A DNA stretch of 64,000 nucleotides from JBOGGX01 sp050744245 (GTDB lineage Bacteria; Actinomycetota; Acidimicrobiia; Acidimicrobiales; JBOGGX01). Below are positions 26,200-33,870 of the stretch, piece after piece (positions within the stretch are counted from its first letter, which is position 1; every line of letters begins with the position of its first letter). The position numbers and the translations under genes were made by a program. The stretch spans positions 1 through 64,000 of the forward strand of contig JBOGGX010000238.1 of NCBI GenBank assembly GCA_050744245.1. The letters are read 5' to 3'. The notes under the pieces were generated by a model, which saw only the letters and a list, made by a program, of their open reading frames with translations, ran no database searches and had not been told where the DNA came from.

Positions 26200-26471
26200 T
26201 CAACCGTTTTCCGTGGGCGGGGGCACGTCGACCCCCATCCGCTGGCCGAGCCGCTCCAACACCATGGGCACGAACAGGACGAGCCCCATGGCCAGCGCTT
26301 CGACGACCAGCGCGACCGCCTGCTCCCGGAGGCGACGGCGATGATGTTGGCGAACGTGTCGTCGGCCCGGGTGATGGCGGCGAGCGCGACGTTGGCGACC
26401 AGGGCGACGGTGAGGGCGGCGCCGGCGGCGTTGAACGCGACGGCGCCGGGCCAGGAAGAGCCGTGTCTCAT
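26200..26471 (-). pseudogene. Small two-helix membrane protein, frameshifted
   Basis: ATG at 26471 overlaps the upstream stop (ATGA). The first frame reads MRHGSSWPGAVAFNAAGAALTVALVANVALAAITRADDTFANIIAVA. Near 26330 the frame changes and continues EQAVALVVEALAMGLVLFVPMVLERLGQRMGVDVPPPTENG. Joined, the two halves give about 90 residues with two hydrophobic helices. No family is recognised. It belongs to the integrative element by position. Confidence 0.5.
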
Positions 26472-26838
26472 CGCATCGGGGCGTCGTGGATCGGGGTGCT
26501 ACCGGAGTCGGGGATGGGCACCCGGCGAACCCGGTCGAGGCCAGCCCGAAGGTCTGCACCTGCTGGGCCGACTCGGGCATCTTGCCTTGGGCCATGACCC
26601 AGAACAGGTCGGCGACGTCGCCCCAGAACTGGCGGCACCAGAGACCGTTGCTGACGTAGGTCGGTTTGGGGTCGGCGGGCTCGAGCACGGTGAACACGGT
26701 GAGCATGTCGGATTCCTCCACGATGGCGGCGGGGGCCCCGCCGACGGCCAGCGCCTGCGCCGTGCGGGCGTGCAGGTCGGCCAGGGGCCAGTCGTTGATG
26801 TCGATCTTGCGGGTGGTCCAGTCGCAGTGGCGGGCCAC
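26468..26838 (-). pseudogene. Unknown element-encoded protein, late frameshift
   Basis: From GTG at 26838: MARHCDWTTRKIDINDWPLADLHARTAQALAVGGAPAAIVEESDMLTVFTVLEPADPKPTYVSNGLWCRQFWGDVADLFW and on to FGLASTGFAG. A frame change near 26520 then gives PIPDSGSTPIHDAPMR and the stop at 26468. Without it the frame would overrun the next start. The text is clearly protein-like, with Trp/Cys-containing motifs, but matches no family I know. It begins just after the integrase stop on the same strand. Confidence 0.5.
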
Positions 26839-26860
26839 CCAACTGGCGTCGCGGCCGAGG

Positions 26861-28054
26861 TCAGCCTCCAGAGAGCTGAGGCCCTGCTAGTCCGCCGTGG
26901 AGCGCCTCCATGATCTGGGCGGCGCGGTGTTCCTGTCCCGGGATCCAGTGGCGGTACACCTTCATTGTCATCGTCGGGTCGTGACCGAGGACGTCGGCCA
27001 CATGGCCGACGGGCAGCCCGGCGTCGAGGAGGCGGGTGGCGACGTGGTGGCGCAGGTCGTACAGGCGCACCCCGGCCAGGTCGGGGATGTCGTCGCGGAG
27101 CCGGTCCCACCGTCTCGAGGTGGCCGACGGTGACCACGGCAGCCGGGGATCGCGCCGCCGGGGGAACACCCAGTTCTCGGTCTGGCCGCCGCCCAGGGCG
27201 AACCACAGCTTGCGGCAGTCGGTGAGCTGGCGGCGCAGCCGGTCGGCCACTGCGGGCCCGAGCCCGACCCGGCGGTCCTCGTCGTTCTTTGCTCCGGTCG
27301 ACGATCACCGGGACGTGGTCGCCCACCACCAGGCCCCGGCTGATCGACACGACGCCGGCGTCGAGGTCGATGTCGCTCCAGCGCAGGGCGAGCAGCTCGG
27401 CCTTGCGAGCCCCCGTGGTGGCGGCCAGCCACAGGTAGGCGGCCAGGCCGGGGTCGGTCTCGTCGGCGAAGGCCAGGGCCCGGTCGACGGCGGCGACCGG
27501 CGGCACCTTGGTCTTGGCTTTCTGTTGGCGGGGCCGCTTGGTCCGCGCCGCCGGGTTGTTGGCCAGCAGCGGCGGGTCCTCGCGGGTGGCCTGAGCGAAG
27601 GCGGCGTGCAGGACCTGGTGGGTCTTGTGGGCGGGGCCCGGGCCGGCGCGGCGGCGGATCTCGGAATAGAGCAGGTTGAGCTCCGAGGTGGTGAGCCGGT
27701 CGGTGCGCCGGTCGCCGATGGCCGGGATGATGTGGTTGCGCCACACCGACCGGTAGCCGGCCAGGGTGTTGGGTGACCAGTCGTCCTCGTGGAGGGCGAC
27801 CCAGTAGGCGACGAGCTCGTCGACGGTGCGGGGCCGCAGGGCGATGTGGCTGCGGGTGGCGACCCCGGCGCGGAGCACGGCGAGTTGGCCCTCGGCCCCC
27901 CATAGCCCGGCCCGGGTATACGGGGTCCGCGTGGTGGCACTCCGGAACCGGGACTTGCCGTCCTCGTCGCGGCCGGTGAACACCTGGATCCGCCAGGCGC
28001 CGTCGCGCCAACGAATCCGGCCGGCGGGTTGAGGGGGACGGTGGTGGCGGCCAT
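26861..28054 (-). pseudogene. int: Tyrosine-type site-specific integrase, two frameshifts
   Basis: ATG at 28054 gives MAATTVPLNPPAG, then one lost base near 28020 shifts the frame to RIRWRDGAWRIQVFTGRDEDGK. The SAM-like core-binding domain follows (VDELVAYWVALHEDDWSPNTLAGYRSVWRNHIIPAIGD), then the catalytic domain LWLAATTGARKAELLALRWSDIDLD (first Arg). An extra A in an A-run near 27288 shifts the frame again to the C-terminal part RLYDLRHHVATRLL ... VADVLGHDPTMTMKVYRHW, with His-x-x-Arg, His and the nucleophilic Tyr. Length if repaired is about 397 residues. It lies at the 3' side of tRNA-Glu, the usual place for an integrase using a tRNA attachment site. Confidence 0.8.
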
Positions 28055-28257
28055 CAGTCCTGCGCTCCGTGACCGTCGCTGATGTGGGCCGCGAGCGTGT
28101 CGACCAGAGTGTTCAGGGTGGTCTCGATGCGGCCCAGGTGGTCGGCGATCTGGCCGAGGGCGGTGGCGACGGTGATCTGAAAGTGGCCGAACTCGCCGCG
28201 GAAGGTGGTGAGGTCCGCTCGGAGCTCCCCCAGCTCGGAGGGCGGTACGGTGGACAT
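28054..28257 (-). CDS. 67-residue helical protein coupled to the integrase
   Basis: Starts at ATG 28257 and ends with a TGATG overlap with the integrase start. The sequence LGELRADLTTFRGEFGHFQITVATALGQIADHLGRIETTLNTLVDTLAAHI has heptad-like spacing of Leu/Ile/Val and should form an amphipathic helix or coiled coil. No HTH is apparent. Small proteins in this place can be excisionases, but this one does not look like a winged-helix Xis. Confidence 0.6.
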   Translation of the reverse strand: MSTVPPSELGELRADLTTFRGEFGHFQITVATALGQIADHLGRIETTLNTLVDTLAAHISDGHGAQD

Positions 28258-28414
28258 GCCACTCAGGTCCTTACTGGGTGGCCGGGCCCCGGGCCGTTGA
28301 GGCGGCGCCGGGGCTACTTCGGCTCGGACCCTACCTACGTTTTCGCGGGTTTGCTTGGTGGTGTGCTTGGTGGGGGCCGCTCCCACCCGCTCCGAAAAGT
28401 GCCTCTGACCTGCG

Positions 28415-28487
28415 CAGCCCCAACGGGGTTCGAACCCGTGTCTCCACCTTGAGAGGGTGGTGTCCTCGGCCTCTAGACGATGGGGCC
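28415..28487 (-). tRNA. tRNA-Glu (anticodon CTC)
   Basis: On the minus strand the 73-nt sequence folds as a cloverleaf. The acceptor is GGCCCCA with TGGGGCT (one G-U), and the D arm region is TCGTCTAGAGGCCGAGGA. The anticodon stem CCACC/GGTGG has loop CTCTCAA, so the anticodon is CTC. The T arm is ACGGG-TTCGAAC-CCCGT. CCA is not encoded. The 3' end faces the integrase gene, making it the probable attachment site; no duplicate of its 3' end was found elsewhere in the window. Confidence 0.93.
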
Positions 28488-28615
28488 CCGGAATTGGTGA
28501 AGGGGCACGATAGCAGCATCGTGCCCCTTCCCGACCGGCCGGACGAATGACCAGGTTCCCGCTGAGGGTCGCCGTCCGGCGACTGTCGATCTGCTGTTTG
28601 TCAGGTGCTCGCAGG

Positions 28616-29386
28616 TCAGCTGGCGAGCTGGGCCAGCTCGAGATCGCGATCATCCACGCCGGACGTGGCCGACGCCATCGGCGACGCCTGCACCGCCGTG
28701 TCCTCGACCTCGACCGGACGCAGGACGTAGCCGACACCCCGGACCGTATGGATGATGCGGGGGCCGGCGGCCTCGAGCTTGCGCCGCAGCGCAGATACGT
28801 GCACCTCGACCAGGTTCACGTCGTAATGGTCGAAGCCCCACACCTTGGTGAGCAGCTGGTTCTTCGAGAGCACCAGCCCGCGGTGTTGGCACAACACGGC
28901 CAGCAACGAGAACTCGATCGCCGTCAGGTCGAGCATGGCGCCGCCCCGCTCCACCAGATGGGCCGGCTCGTCGATGAGAAGATCGCCGAGCTGCAGCCGA
29001 CCCTCGCGGTGGCCGCAGCGGCGCAGGATGGCCCGCACCTTGAAGACGAGCTCGGCCAGCGAGAAGGGCTTGCCCAGCACCTCGTCGGCGCCGGCCTCGA
29101 GGCCGGCCAGCCGATCCTCGATGCGCTCCGATGAGGTGAGCACGACGATCGGCACGTCGCTCGCCGACCGCACCCGGTTGACCTTCGCCGACCGTTCCGC
29201 GAGCGACTCGCCCGCGACATCCATCACCAGAAGGTGGGGCCGGGTGTCGAGGAGCAACCGCTCCACCGGTGAACCCGCCGGCTCGCGGTTCACCGCGTAG
29301 CCACCGTTGCGCAAGGCCTCACCAACCGCATCACTCAGGAACTCGTCGTCCGCCACGACGAGCACTCGCCGCATTCCGCCGTTCAT
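28616..29386 (-). CDS. OmpR/PhoB-family response regulator, no adjacent kinase
   Basis: 256 residues. Receiver domain at about 6-120: VLVVADDEFLS (acidic pocket), LLVMDVAG (phospho-acceptor Asp), VVLTSS and VLGKPFSLAEL (conserved Lys). Winged-helix domain at about 130-225: LDLTAIEFSLLAVLCQHRGLVLSKNQLLTKVWGFDHYDVNLVEVHVSALRRKLE and IIHTVRGVGYVLRP. A 30-residue acidic tail follows. No histidine kinase is encoded in the window. The gene is divergent from the polysaccharide priming transferase. Regulators of this family bind tandem direct repeats with 11-bp period, exactly what is found in five promoters of this locus, so it is the likely activator (inference). Confidence 0.9.
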   Translation of the reverse strand: MNGGMRRVLVVADDEFLSDAVGEALRNGGYAVNREPAGSPVERLLLDTRPHLLVMDVAGESLAERSAKVNRVRSASDVPIVVLTSSERIEDRLAGLEAGADEVLGKPFSLAELVFKVRAILRRCGHREGRLQLGDLLIDEPAHLVERGGAMLDLTAIEFSLLAVLCQHRGLVLSKNQLLTKVWGFDHYDVNLVEVHVSALRRKLEAAGPRIIHTVRGVGYVLRPVEVEDTAVQASPMASATSGVDDRDLELAQLAS

Positions 29387-29687
29387 GGTTCTTCACCCGC
29401 CCAGACTTGTTGGTTCAGCTTCCGCCGCTTGCACTTCCGCCCTGCAACCGCGTCCGCCGCACAACTCCCAGCGCCCGCAGACAGCATCGTACGGCGACGC
29501 GCGCGAGGCGACATGGGCCAGATGACCCCTTTCTCGCGCGTCGCCAGGGTCGGCGAACGATCGATCGCACGGAGGGTGATTCCGGCCGCACGGCGCCGTC
29601 AGCCCACCCAACGGTGCGCAGCGTCCCCCGCACGTTGAGGGGCGACAGAAGCCCCGAAGGAGCACGGGCGACGGACGCGTCCGGCCC
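29387..29687. other. Upstream region of the response regulator, no gene
   Basis: About 300 bp with no convincing gene. It contains the direct repeat CTTCCGCC in CTTCCGCCGCTTG and CACTTCCGCC around 29418-29442, and a GGACGCGTCC palindrome near 29673. Promoters for the regulator should lie here but are not obvious. Confidence 0.4.
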
Positions 29688-29742
29688 GTTCAGACAACCC
29701 TCAGTCCGACTTCAGCCCCGCTTCAGATGCCCGGCCGAGACT
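29688..29742 (+). promoter_or_regulatory. CTTCAG array (a) and promoter of the priming transferase operon
   Basis: Four units start at 29688 (GTTCAG), 29699 (CCTCAG), 29710 (CTTCAG) and 29721 (CTTCAG), exactly 11 bp apart. Ten bases after the last unit lies a -10-like GAGACT (29737-29742). The geometry equals that of the four other arrays in the window. The likely transcript starts about 43 bases before the GTG at 29792. Confidence 0.8.
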
Positions 29743-29791
29743 GCCGCTCGACCCAGCCAGAAGGCGGACGGGTGGGACAGGAGGGTCAACG

Positions 29792-31438
29792 GTGGGGCTT
29801 TCCCTACACGAGCGAGACGGACTACGACAACTCGACCAGCGGCGGCGGCGGCGACCCGGCCCACCCATCGCGGCCGTGCACGAGTCCCCCGGGTCCGAGC
29901 GCGACGACAATCGTGCTGCCGTACACCGCGATGGCGTCTGGCCCGACGATGCCGTGTCTCCCGATCGTCGCCCATCCGCGCTTCGCCGACGGCTGCTGGC
30001 CGTCGACATCGTCGCCCTCGTCGTTGGTTGGACCATCGGTTGGATGTTCTTCGGCGACGGACTCCGCGGCCCGGTGTTCGCCGTGAGCACCGGTGTCGGC
30101 ATGGTTGCCGTCGGGGTCGTTGCCAGCATGGCCGCGTTCTCCGTCGCGTGCCTGTACCGCCCGCCGCTCAACGGCATCCGCTCGGGGGCCTTGGCTCGAC
30201 TTGTTCAATGCATGGCGATCACCGCCGTCGTGGTGGTGGCCTGGCAGGCGCTCGTCGAGGACGTGATCCTCGGGCTCGCCATCGGATCGGCCGCCGTCGC
30301 CCTGCTCACCACGGTCCTCGCTCGCTACGGGTTCGACGTGTGGCTGATCGGTCGGCGCGAACAGGGCGACTTCCGCACACGGGTCGTCGTGGCCGGTGCC
30401 GCCAACGAGACCACGACCCTCGTCGACTTCCTCGAGCTCAACCCGGAAGCCGGGTTCGAGCCGACCGCCATTGTCGGGGAGCGCCCGGCGATGGCGACCG
30501 ACGCCACCGAGGTGGCGCCCTACCTCGGAACCCTGTCGCAGGCCCACGAGGCCGTGCGCCAGACCGGCGCCGCCGGCGTGCTCGTCGGTGCCAACGGGCT
30601 CCCGAGCGACACGGTGAACGAGCTGGTCCACCACCTGTCCCTGGCCGGCATCCCGGTGCATCTGTCCAGCGGGCTCACCGGCGTGTCCCGGGCCCGCTTC
30701 CGGACCGTCGCGCTGGCCCACGAGCCGATCGTCATGGTGCGACCGCCTCGCCACTCGGCCGTGCAGGAGCTGGCCAAGAGAGCGATCGACATCGCCCTGG
30801 CCGCGGCCATGCTGGTGCTGGCCTCACCGATCCTGGCCGTCGCCGCCCTACTCATCAAGATCCACGACCGCGGCCCCATGCTGTTCCGCCAGCTGCGCAT
30901 CGGCAAGGACGGCAAGCCGTTCACCGTGCTGAAGCTGCGCACCATGGAGGTCGACGCCGAGACGCGTCTGGCCGATCTGCGGCACCACAACGAGCGCAAC
31001 GGGCCGCTGTTCAAGGTGGCCCACGATCCGCGGGTCACCCCCGTCGGCGGGTTCCTCAGGGCCTCCGCGCTCGACGAGGTGCCCCAGCTCTTCAACGTCC
31101 TCGCCGGAACCATGAGCATCGTCGGACCCCGGCCCGCGCTTCCGGCGGAGACGGCAGAGTTCGACGACGAGCTCGGGCGCCGCCATCTCGTGCGGCCGGG
31201 CGTGACCGGGCTCTGGCAGGTGGAAGCCAACCACAAGGCTTCCTTCGAGGAGTACCGCCGGCTCGACCTCTTCTACGTGGACAACTGGTCGGTCGGCCTC
31301 GACCTCGCCGTGATCATCGACACGGTCCCGGCCATCACTCGCCGAGCCCTCCGGGCTCTGCGTCGACCGGCACCGTCCGCCCCGGTGCCGGTCAGTTCGC
31401 CCCGACCCGTGCCCCGACCGATCGAAGTCGGTCGATGA
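29792..31438 (+). CDS. Polyprenyl glycosylphosphotransferase (priming enzyme)
   Basis: 548 residues from GTG at 29792, six bases after AGGAGGG. An N-terminal soluble part is followed by four to five membrane helices (LLAVDIVALVVGWTIGWMFFG to VALLTTVLA) and a CoA-binding-like domain (TRVVVAGAANETTTLVDFLE). The bacterial sugar transferase domain starts near 330: KRAIDIALAAAMLVLASPILA, RIGKDGKPFTVLKLRTM, ALDEVPQLFNVLAGTMSIVGPRPALPAE and RHLVRPGVTGLWQV. It transfers a sugar-1-phosphate to undecaprenyl phosphate at the inner face of the membrane, starting the repeat unit. First gene behind array (a). Confidence 0.93.
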   Translation: MGLSLHERDGLRQLDQRRRRRPGPPIAAVHESPGSERDDNRAAVHRDGVWPDDAVSPDRRPSALRRRLLAVDIVALVVGWTIGWMFFGDGLRGPVFAVSTGVGMVAVGVVASMAAFSVACLYRPPLNGIRSGALARLVQCMAITAVVVVAWQALVEDVILGLAIGSAAVALLTTVLARYGFDVWLIGRREQGDFRTRVVVAGAANETTTLVDFLELNPEAGFEPTAIVGERPAMATDATEVAPYLGTLSQAHEAVRQTGAAGVLVGANGLPSDTVNELVHHLSLAGIPVHLSSGLTGVSRARFRTVALAHEPIVMVRPPRHSAVQELAKRAIDIALAAAMLVLASPILAVAALLIKIHDRGPMLFRQLRIGKDGKPFTVLKLRTMEVDAETRLADLRHHNERNGPLFKVAHDPRVTPVGGFLRASALDEVPQLFNVLAGTMSIVGPRPALPAETAEFDDELGRRHLVRPGVTGLWQVEANHKASFEEYRRLDLFYVDNWSVGLDLAVIIDTVPAITRRALRALRRPAPSAPVPVSSPRPVPRPIEVGR

Positions 31439-31561
31439 CCGATCAGATCGCCGTCGAGCGGGCGCGCCGCCGTAGCGCGGTACGGCGCGACCGCGCCCCC
31501 ACGACGGGTCGGCACGGGCGGGCGGGTTCGCTTCGCGGTCACGAGATCTGAGCCATCGACG

Positions 31562-32722
31562 ATGCTCCAGACAGTTGCCACCGGCGTCGCCGCCGCCCTC
31601 CTCGTTCCCGGCCTCGTGACCTCCACCCACCTTGGGGTGCTTGCAGGGGCGTCGCTGCGGTTTCGAGAGCGCCTGCCCAAGGGCGACGTGCCGCCGATTC
31701 GATTCCTCGTGGTCATCCCCGCACACAACGAGGAACAGATGCTCGGCGACACCCTCCGGGCCATCAACACGGCGCGCCGAGAGCGCGACCAGGTCCTGGT
31801 CGTCGACGACCGCAGCCGCGACCGAACGTCGGAGATCGCAAAGGCCCACGGCGCGCTCGTACTGCGACGCAACCCCGGCGAAGAGCCCGGTCGGGCGGCC
31901 GCCCGGCAGGCGGCAGTCGAGTACTCCGCGGCGCTCGAGTGGGATGCCATGGTCATGATCGATGCCGACTCGGTCGTCGAGCCGGGCTTTTTCGACCTGT
32001 GTGAACGCATGTGCGCGACCGGCAGCGAGGTGTTCCAAGCCCGCAGCGAGGCCCAGCACGGCGACTCGCTGCTCGACCAGGTGGCGCTGGCGTCGTTCGC
32101 GCTCCAGGGCGTCACGATTCCGCGAGGCAGGGCCGCCCTGCGACTGCCGGTTCGGCTGCGGGGCACGGGCATGATCATGAGGCGCAACATCGTTCGCCGC
32201 ATGTCGTTCCATGCGAAGGCCGGGGAGGACCTTCAGGCTTCGCTTGACCTCCTGCGCGACGGGATCAGACCGGCACACCTCGATGCCGCCCGCCTCCGCT
32301 CGGCGAACGCCGGGTCCTGGGGTACGGCCACGACGCAGAAGCTCCGGTACGAGTCTGGGCGCTCGGCGGCCGCTCGCGCCTACGTCCCCGGCCTGTTCCG
32401 TACCCGGACCTGGGCCGGGCTCGAAGCGGCATGGTTCCTGCTGTCGCCGCCATTCGCGACCGCGGCCGGGTTGCTCGGCATCGGTGCCGCGTTGGCCCTG
32501 GTGGGTGGCGCCGTGCCGCTCGCCGTCGCGGGTGGCCTGGGAGTCGCGCTCCTGGCCTTCAGCCTCTCGGTTGGCGCAGTGCAGGCCAGGCTCGACCGCC
32601 GCTTCCTGCTCGCGCTCCTCGCCGCTCCGGGCTACGTCACCTGGAAGCTCGCGGTCCAGCTTCGAGCGATCGTCGGGCTCCGCCGAGGCCTCCGCGAGTT
32701 CGGGCCGACGGCGCGCAGCTGA
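31562..32722 (+). CDS. Family 2 glycosyltransferase, membrane-bound
   Basis: 386 residues. An N-terminal helix (VATGVAAALLVPGLVTSTHLGVLAGASL) is followed by a GT-A domain: FLVVIPAHNEEQMLGDTL, LVVDDRSRDRTSEIA, AMVMIDADSVVEPGF (the DxD motif), and LRGTGMIMRRNIV with AGEDLQASLDLLRDG as the acceptor-side motif. Two C-terminal helices follow (FLLSPPFATAAGLLGIGAALALVGG and beyond). It resembles processive or polyisoprenyl-linked GT2 enzymes. It follows the priming transferase by 123 bp and probably adds the next sugar. Confidence 0.88.
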   Translation: MLQTVATGVAAALLVPGLVTSTHLGVLAGASLRFRERLPKGDVPPIRFLVVIPAHNEEQMLGDTLRAINTARRERDQVLVVDDRSRDRTSEIAKAHGALVLRRNPGEEPGRAAARQAAVEYSAALEWDAMVMIDADSVVEPGFFDLCERMCATGSEVFQARSEAQHGDSLLDQVALASFALQGVTIPRGRAALRLPVRLRGTGMIMRRNIVRRMSFHAKAGEDLQASLDLLRDGIRPAHLDAARLRSANAGSWGTATTQKLRYESGRSAAARAYVPGLFRTRTWAGLEAAWFLLSPPFATAAGLLGIGAALALVGGAVPLAVAGGLGVALLAFSLSVGAVQARLDRRFLLALLAAPGYVTWKLAVQLRAIVGLRRGLREFGPTARS

Positions 32723-32886
32723 CCCGGGCCCGAGGGCTCGATGCCTGGATTGCCAACGGGCGTCTCCGGTGCCGAGGCATCATCTTCCTCCCCTGGGCGC
32801 CCGAACCTGGCCTTCAGTTCTCGACGCACGGGTGGTCGGAATTCGACCGCAGCTGCGTCGAGTTTGCGGGGGCTCGGGCCCGGCCC

Positions 32887-33714
32887 CTAGCCGTCGTCGG
32901 CCACAGGCCGGGGACGAAGCTGGAGGGTGCGGCCCGGGAGCGAAGTCATACGCCGTGCGGGCGCCGCGGCCACCGGGCGGGGAGCTCGCGCCCGGACCGA
33001 CCGGTGCTTGGCGATCGACTCCGCGATGGCCGCGACCGCGAGCGTCAGCAACCCGCCGAGGGCGAGTGCGGCCATCGCCGATCGAATGGTGGCCGAGAGG
33101 ACCGTGGTGGTCTCGGCCGGCACAACCACGTCATCCGTGGTGATGAAATACCTCGGGTCGGTCCCTTGCGCCTCCTGCCGATCGTGGAGCACGGCCCTGA
33201 CCTCGGCCAGCAGCACGGCGGCCGATGCGAGAGCGGCTTCGGGCGACGGCTCCTCTGCCGTCACTTCGATGATCGGTCCACGAGCGAAGTTCACGTTGCC
33301 GGCAACGTCATAGTCGCCGACGCCTCGCTCTTGAAGCGCCGCTCGCATCGTCTCGCCGGTGACGATGCGGGCGACGATGTCGACCACGACAGAAAGATCG
33401 TTGAACCGCTCGTAGGCGTTCTCCGTGACCACGGTGGTCGCGGTGGGCGACAGCGCCGGCGGACTGGGAGGTTCGAGAAGCACCATCGAGCCCGAGGCCT
33501 TGTACGTCGGCGGGGACGAAGCGACGGCGCCCGCGACCAGGAGCACGGTGAGGATCATGGCCGGCACTGTGACCCGCCACCGCCGACCAACCAGCCGAAG
33601 GATCGATACGACATCCATGGAACGCCTCGTAGGTTCTGCTTCCTCCGCCGAAACCTCGCGAACGGTAGTCGCGGTCGGGACCGTTTCCTGGGCGAGGGAG
33701 AGATGTGCGTTCAT
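32887..33714 (-). CDS. Wzz/YveK-like chain-length protein, copy 1
   Basis: 275 residues from ATG at 33714, eight bases after AAAGGAAG. A short cytoplasmic N-terminus precedes helix 1 (VTVPAMILTVLLVAGAVASSPPTYKASGSMVLLEPP). An extracytoplasmic domain follows (YERFNDLSVVVDIVARIVTG, VTAEEPSPEAALASAAVLLAEVRAVL), then helix 2 (AMAALALGGLLTLAVAAIAES) and an Arg/Ala-rich cytoplasmic tail. The layout is that of polysaccharide co-polymerases without a fused tyrosine kinase. A close paralogue lies at 48895. It is divergent from the dehydrogenase gene, with array (b) in between. Confidence 0.85.
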   Translation of the reverse strand: MNAHLSLAQETVPTATTVREVSAEEAEPTRRSMDVVSILRLVGRRWRVTVPAMILTVLLVAGAVASSPPTYKASGSMVLLEPPSPPALSPTATTVVTENAYERFNDLSVVVDIVARIVTGETMRAALQERGVGDYDVAGNVNFARGPIIEVTAEEPSPEAALASAAVLLAEVRAVLHDRQEAQGTDPRYFITTDDVVVPAETTTVLSATIRSAMAALALGGLLTLAVAAIAESIAKHRSVRARAPRPVAAAPARRMTSLPGRTLQLRPRPVADDG

Positions 33715-33778
33715 GGCCTGCTTCCTTTGACGCGAGCGTACCTGCGGACCCGCGGCTGAGAACCAGGCGGACCCCAAG

Positions 33779-33833
33779 CTTCAGGCGCGCCTCAGGGTGC
33801 CTTCAGCGGCCCTTCAAGGCTGGCTCGGACACT
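33779..33833 (+). promoter_or_regulatory. CTTCAG array (b) and promoter of the wecC-like operon
   Basis: Units start at 33779 (CTTCAG), 33790 (CCTCAG), 33801 (CTTCAG) and 33812 (CTTCAA), an exact 11-bp period. The -10-like GACACT lies at 33828-33833, 10 bases after the last unit. The ATG at 33871 is about 31 bases after the expected start of transcription. Confidence 0.85.
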
Positions 33834-33870
33834 GGACGATGACGCAAACCGAGGACCAGAGCGAGGGCGG

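Noticed and set aside
26861..28054. Programmed frameshifting in the integrase or transposase region
   Set aside because: The frame changes in the integrase are not at slippery heptamers with the right orientation, and two shifts of opposite kind would be needed. Sequencing error or decay is simpler.
1..28415. Distal attachment repeat (copy of the tRNA-Glu 3' end)
   Set aside because: I looked for the T-arm/acceptor sequence of the tRNA to the left of the integrase and found no copy, so the extent of the element is left undefined.
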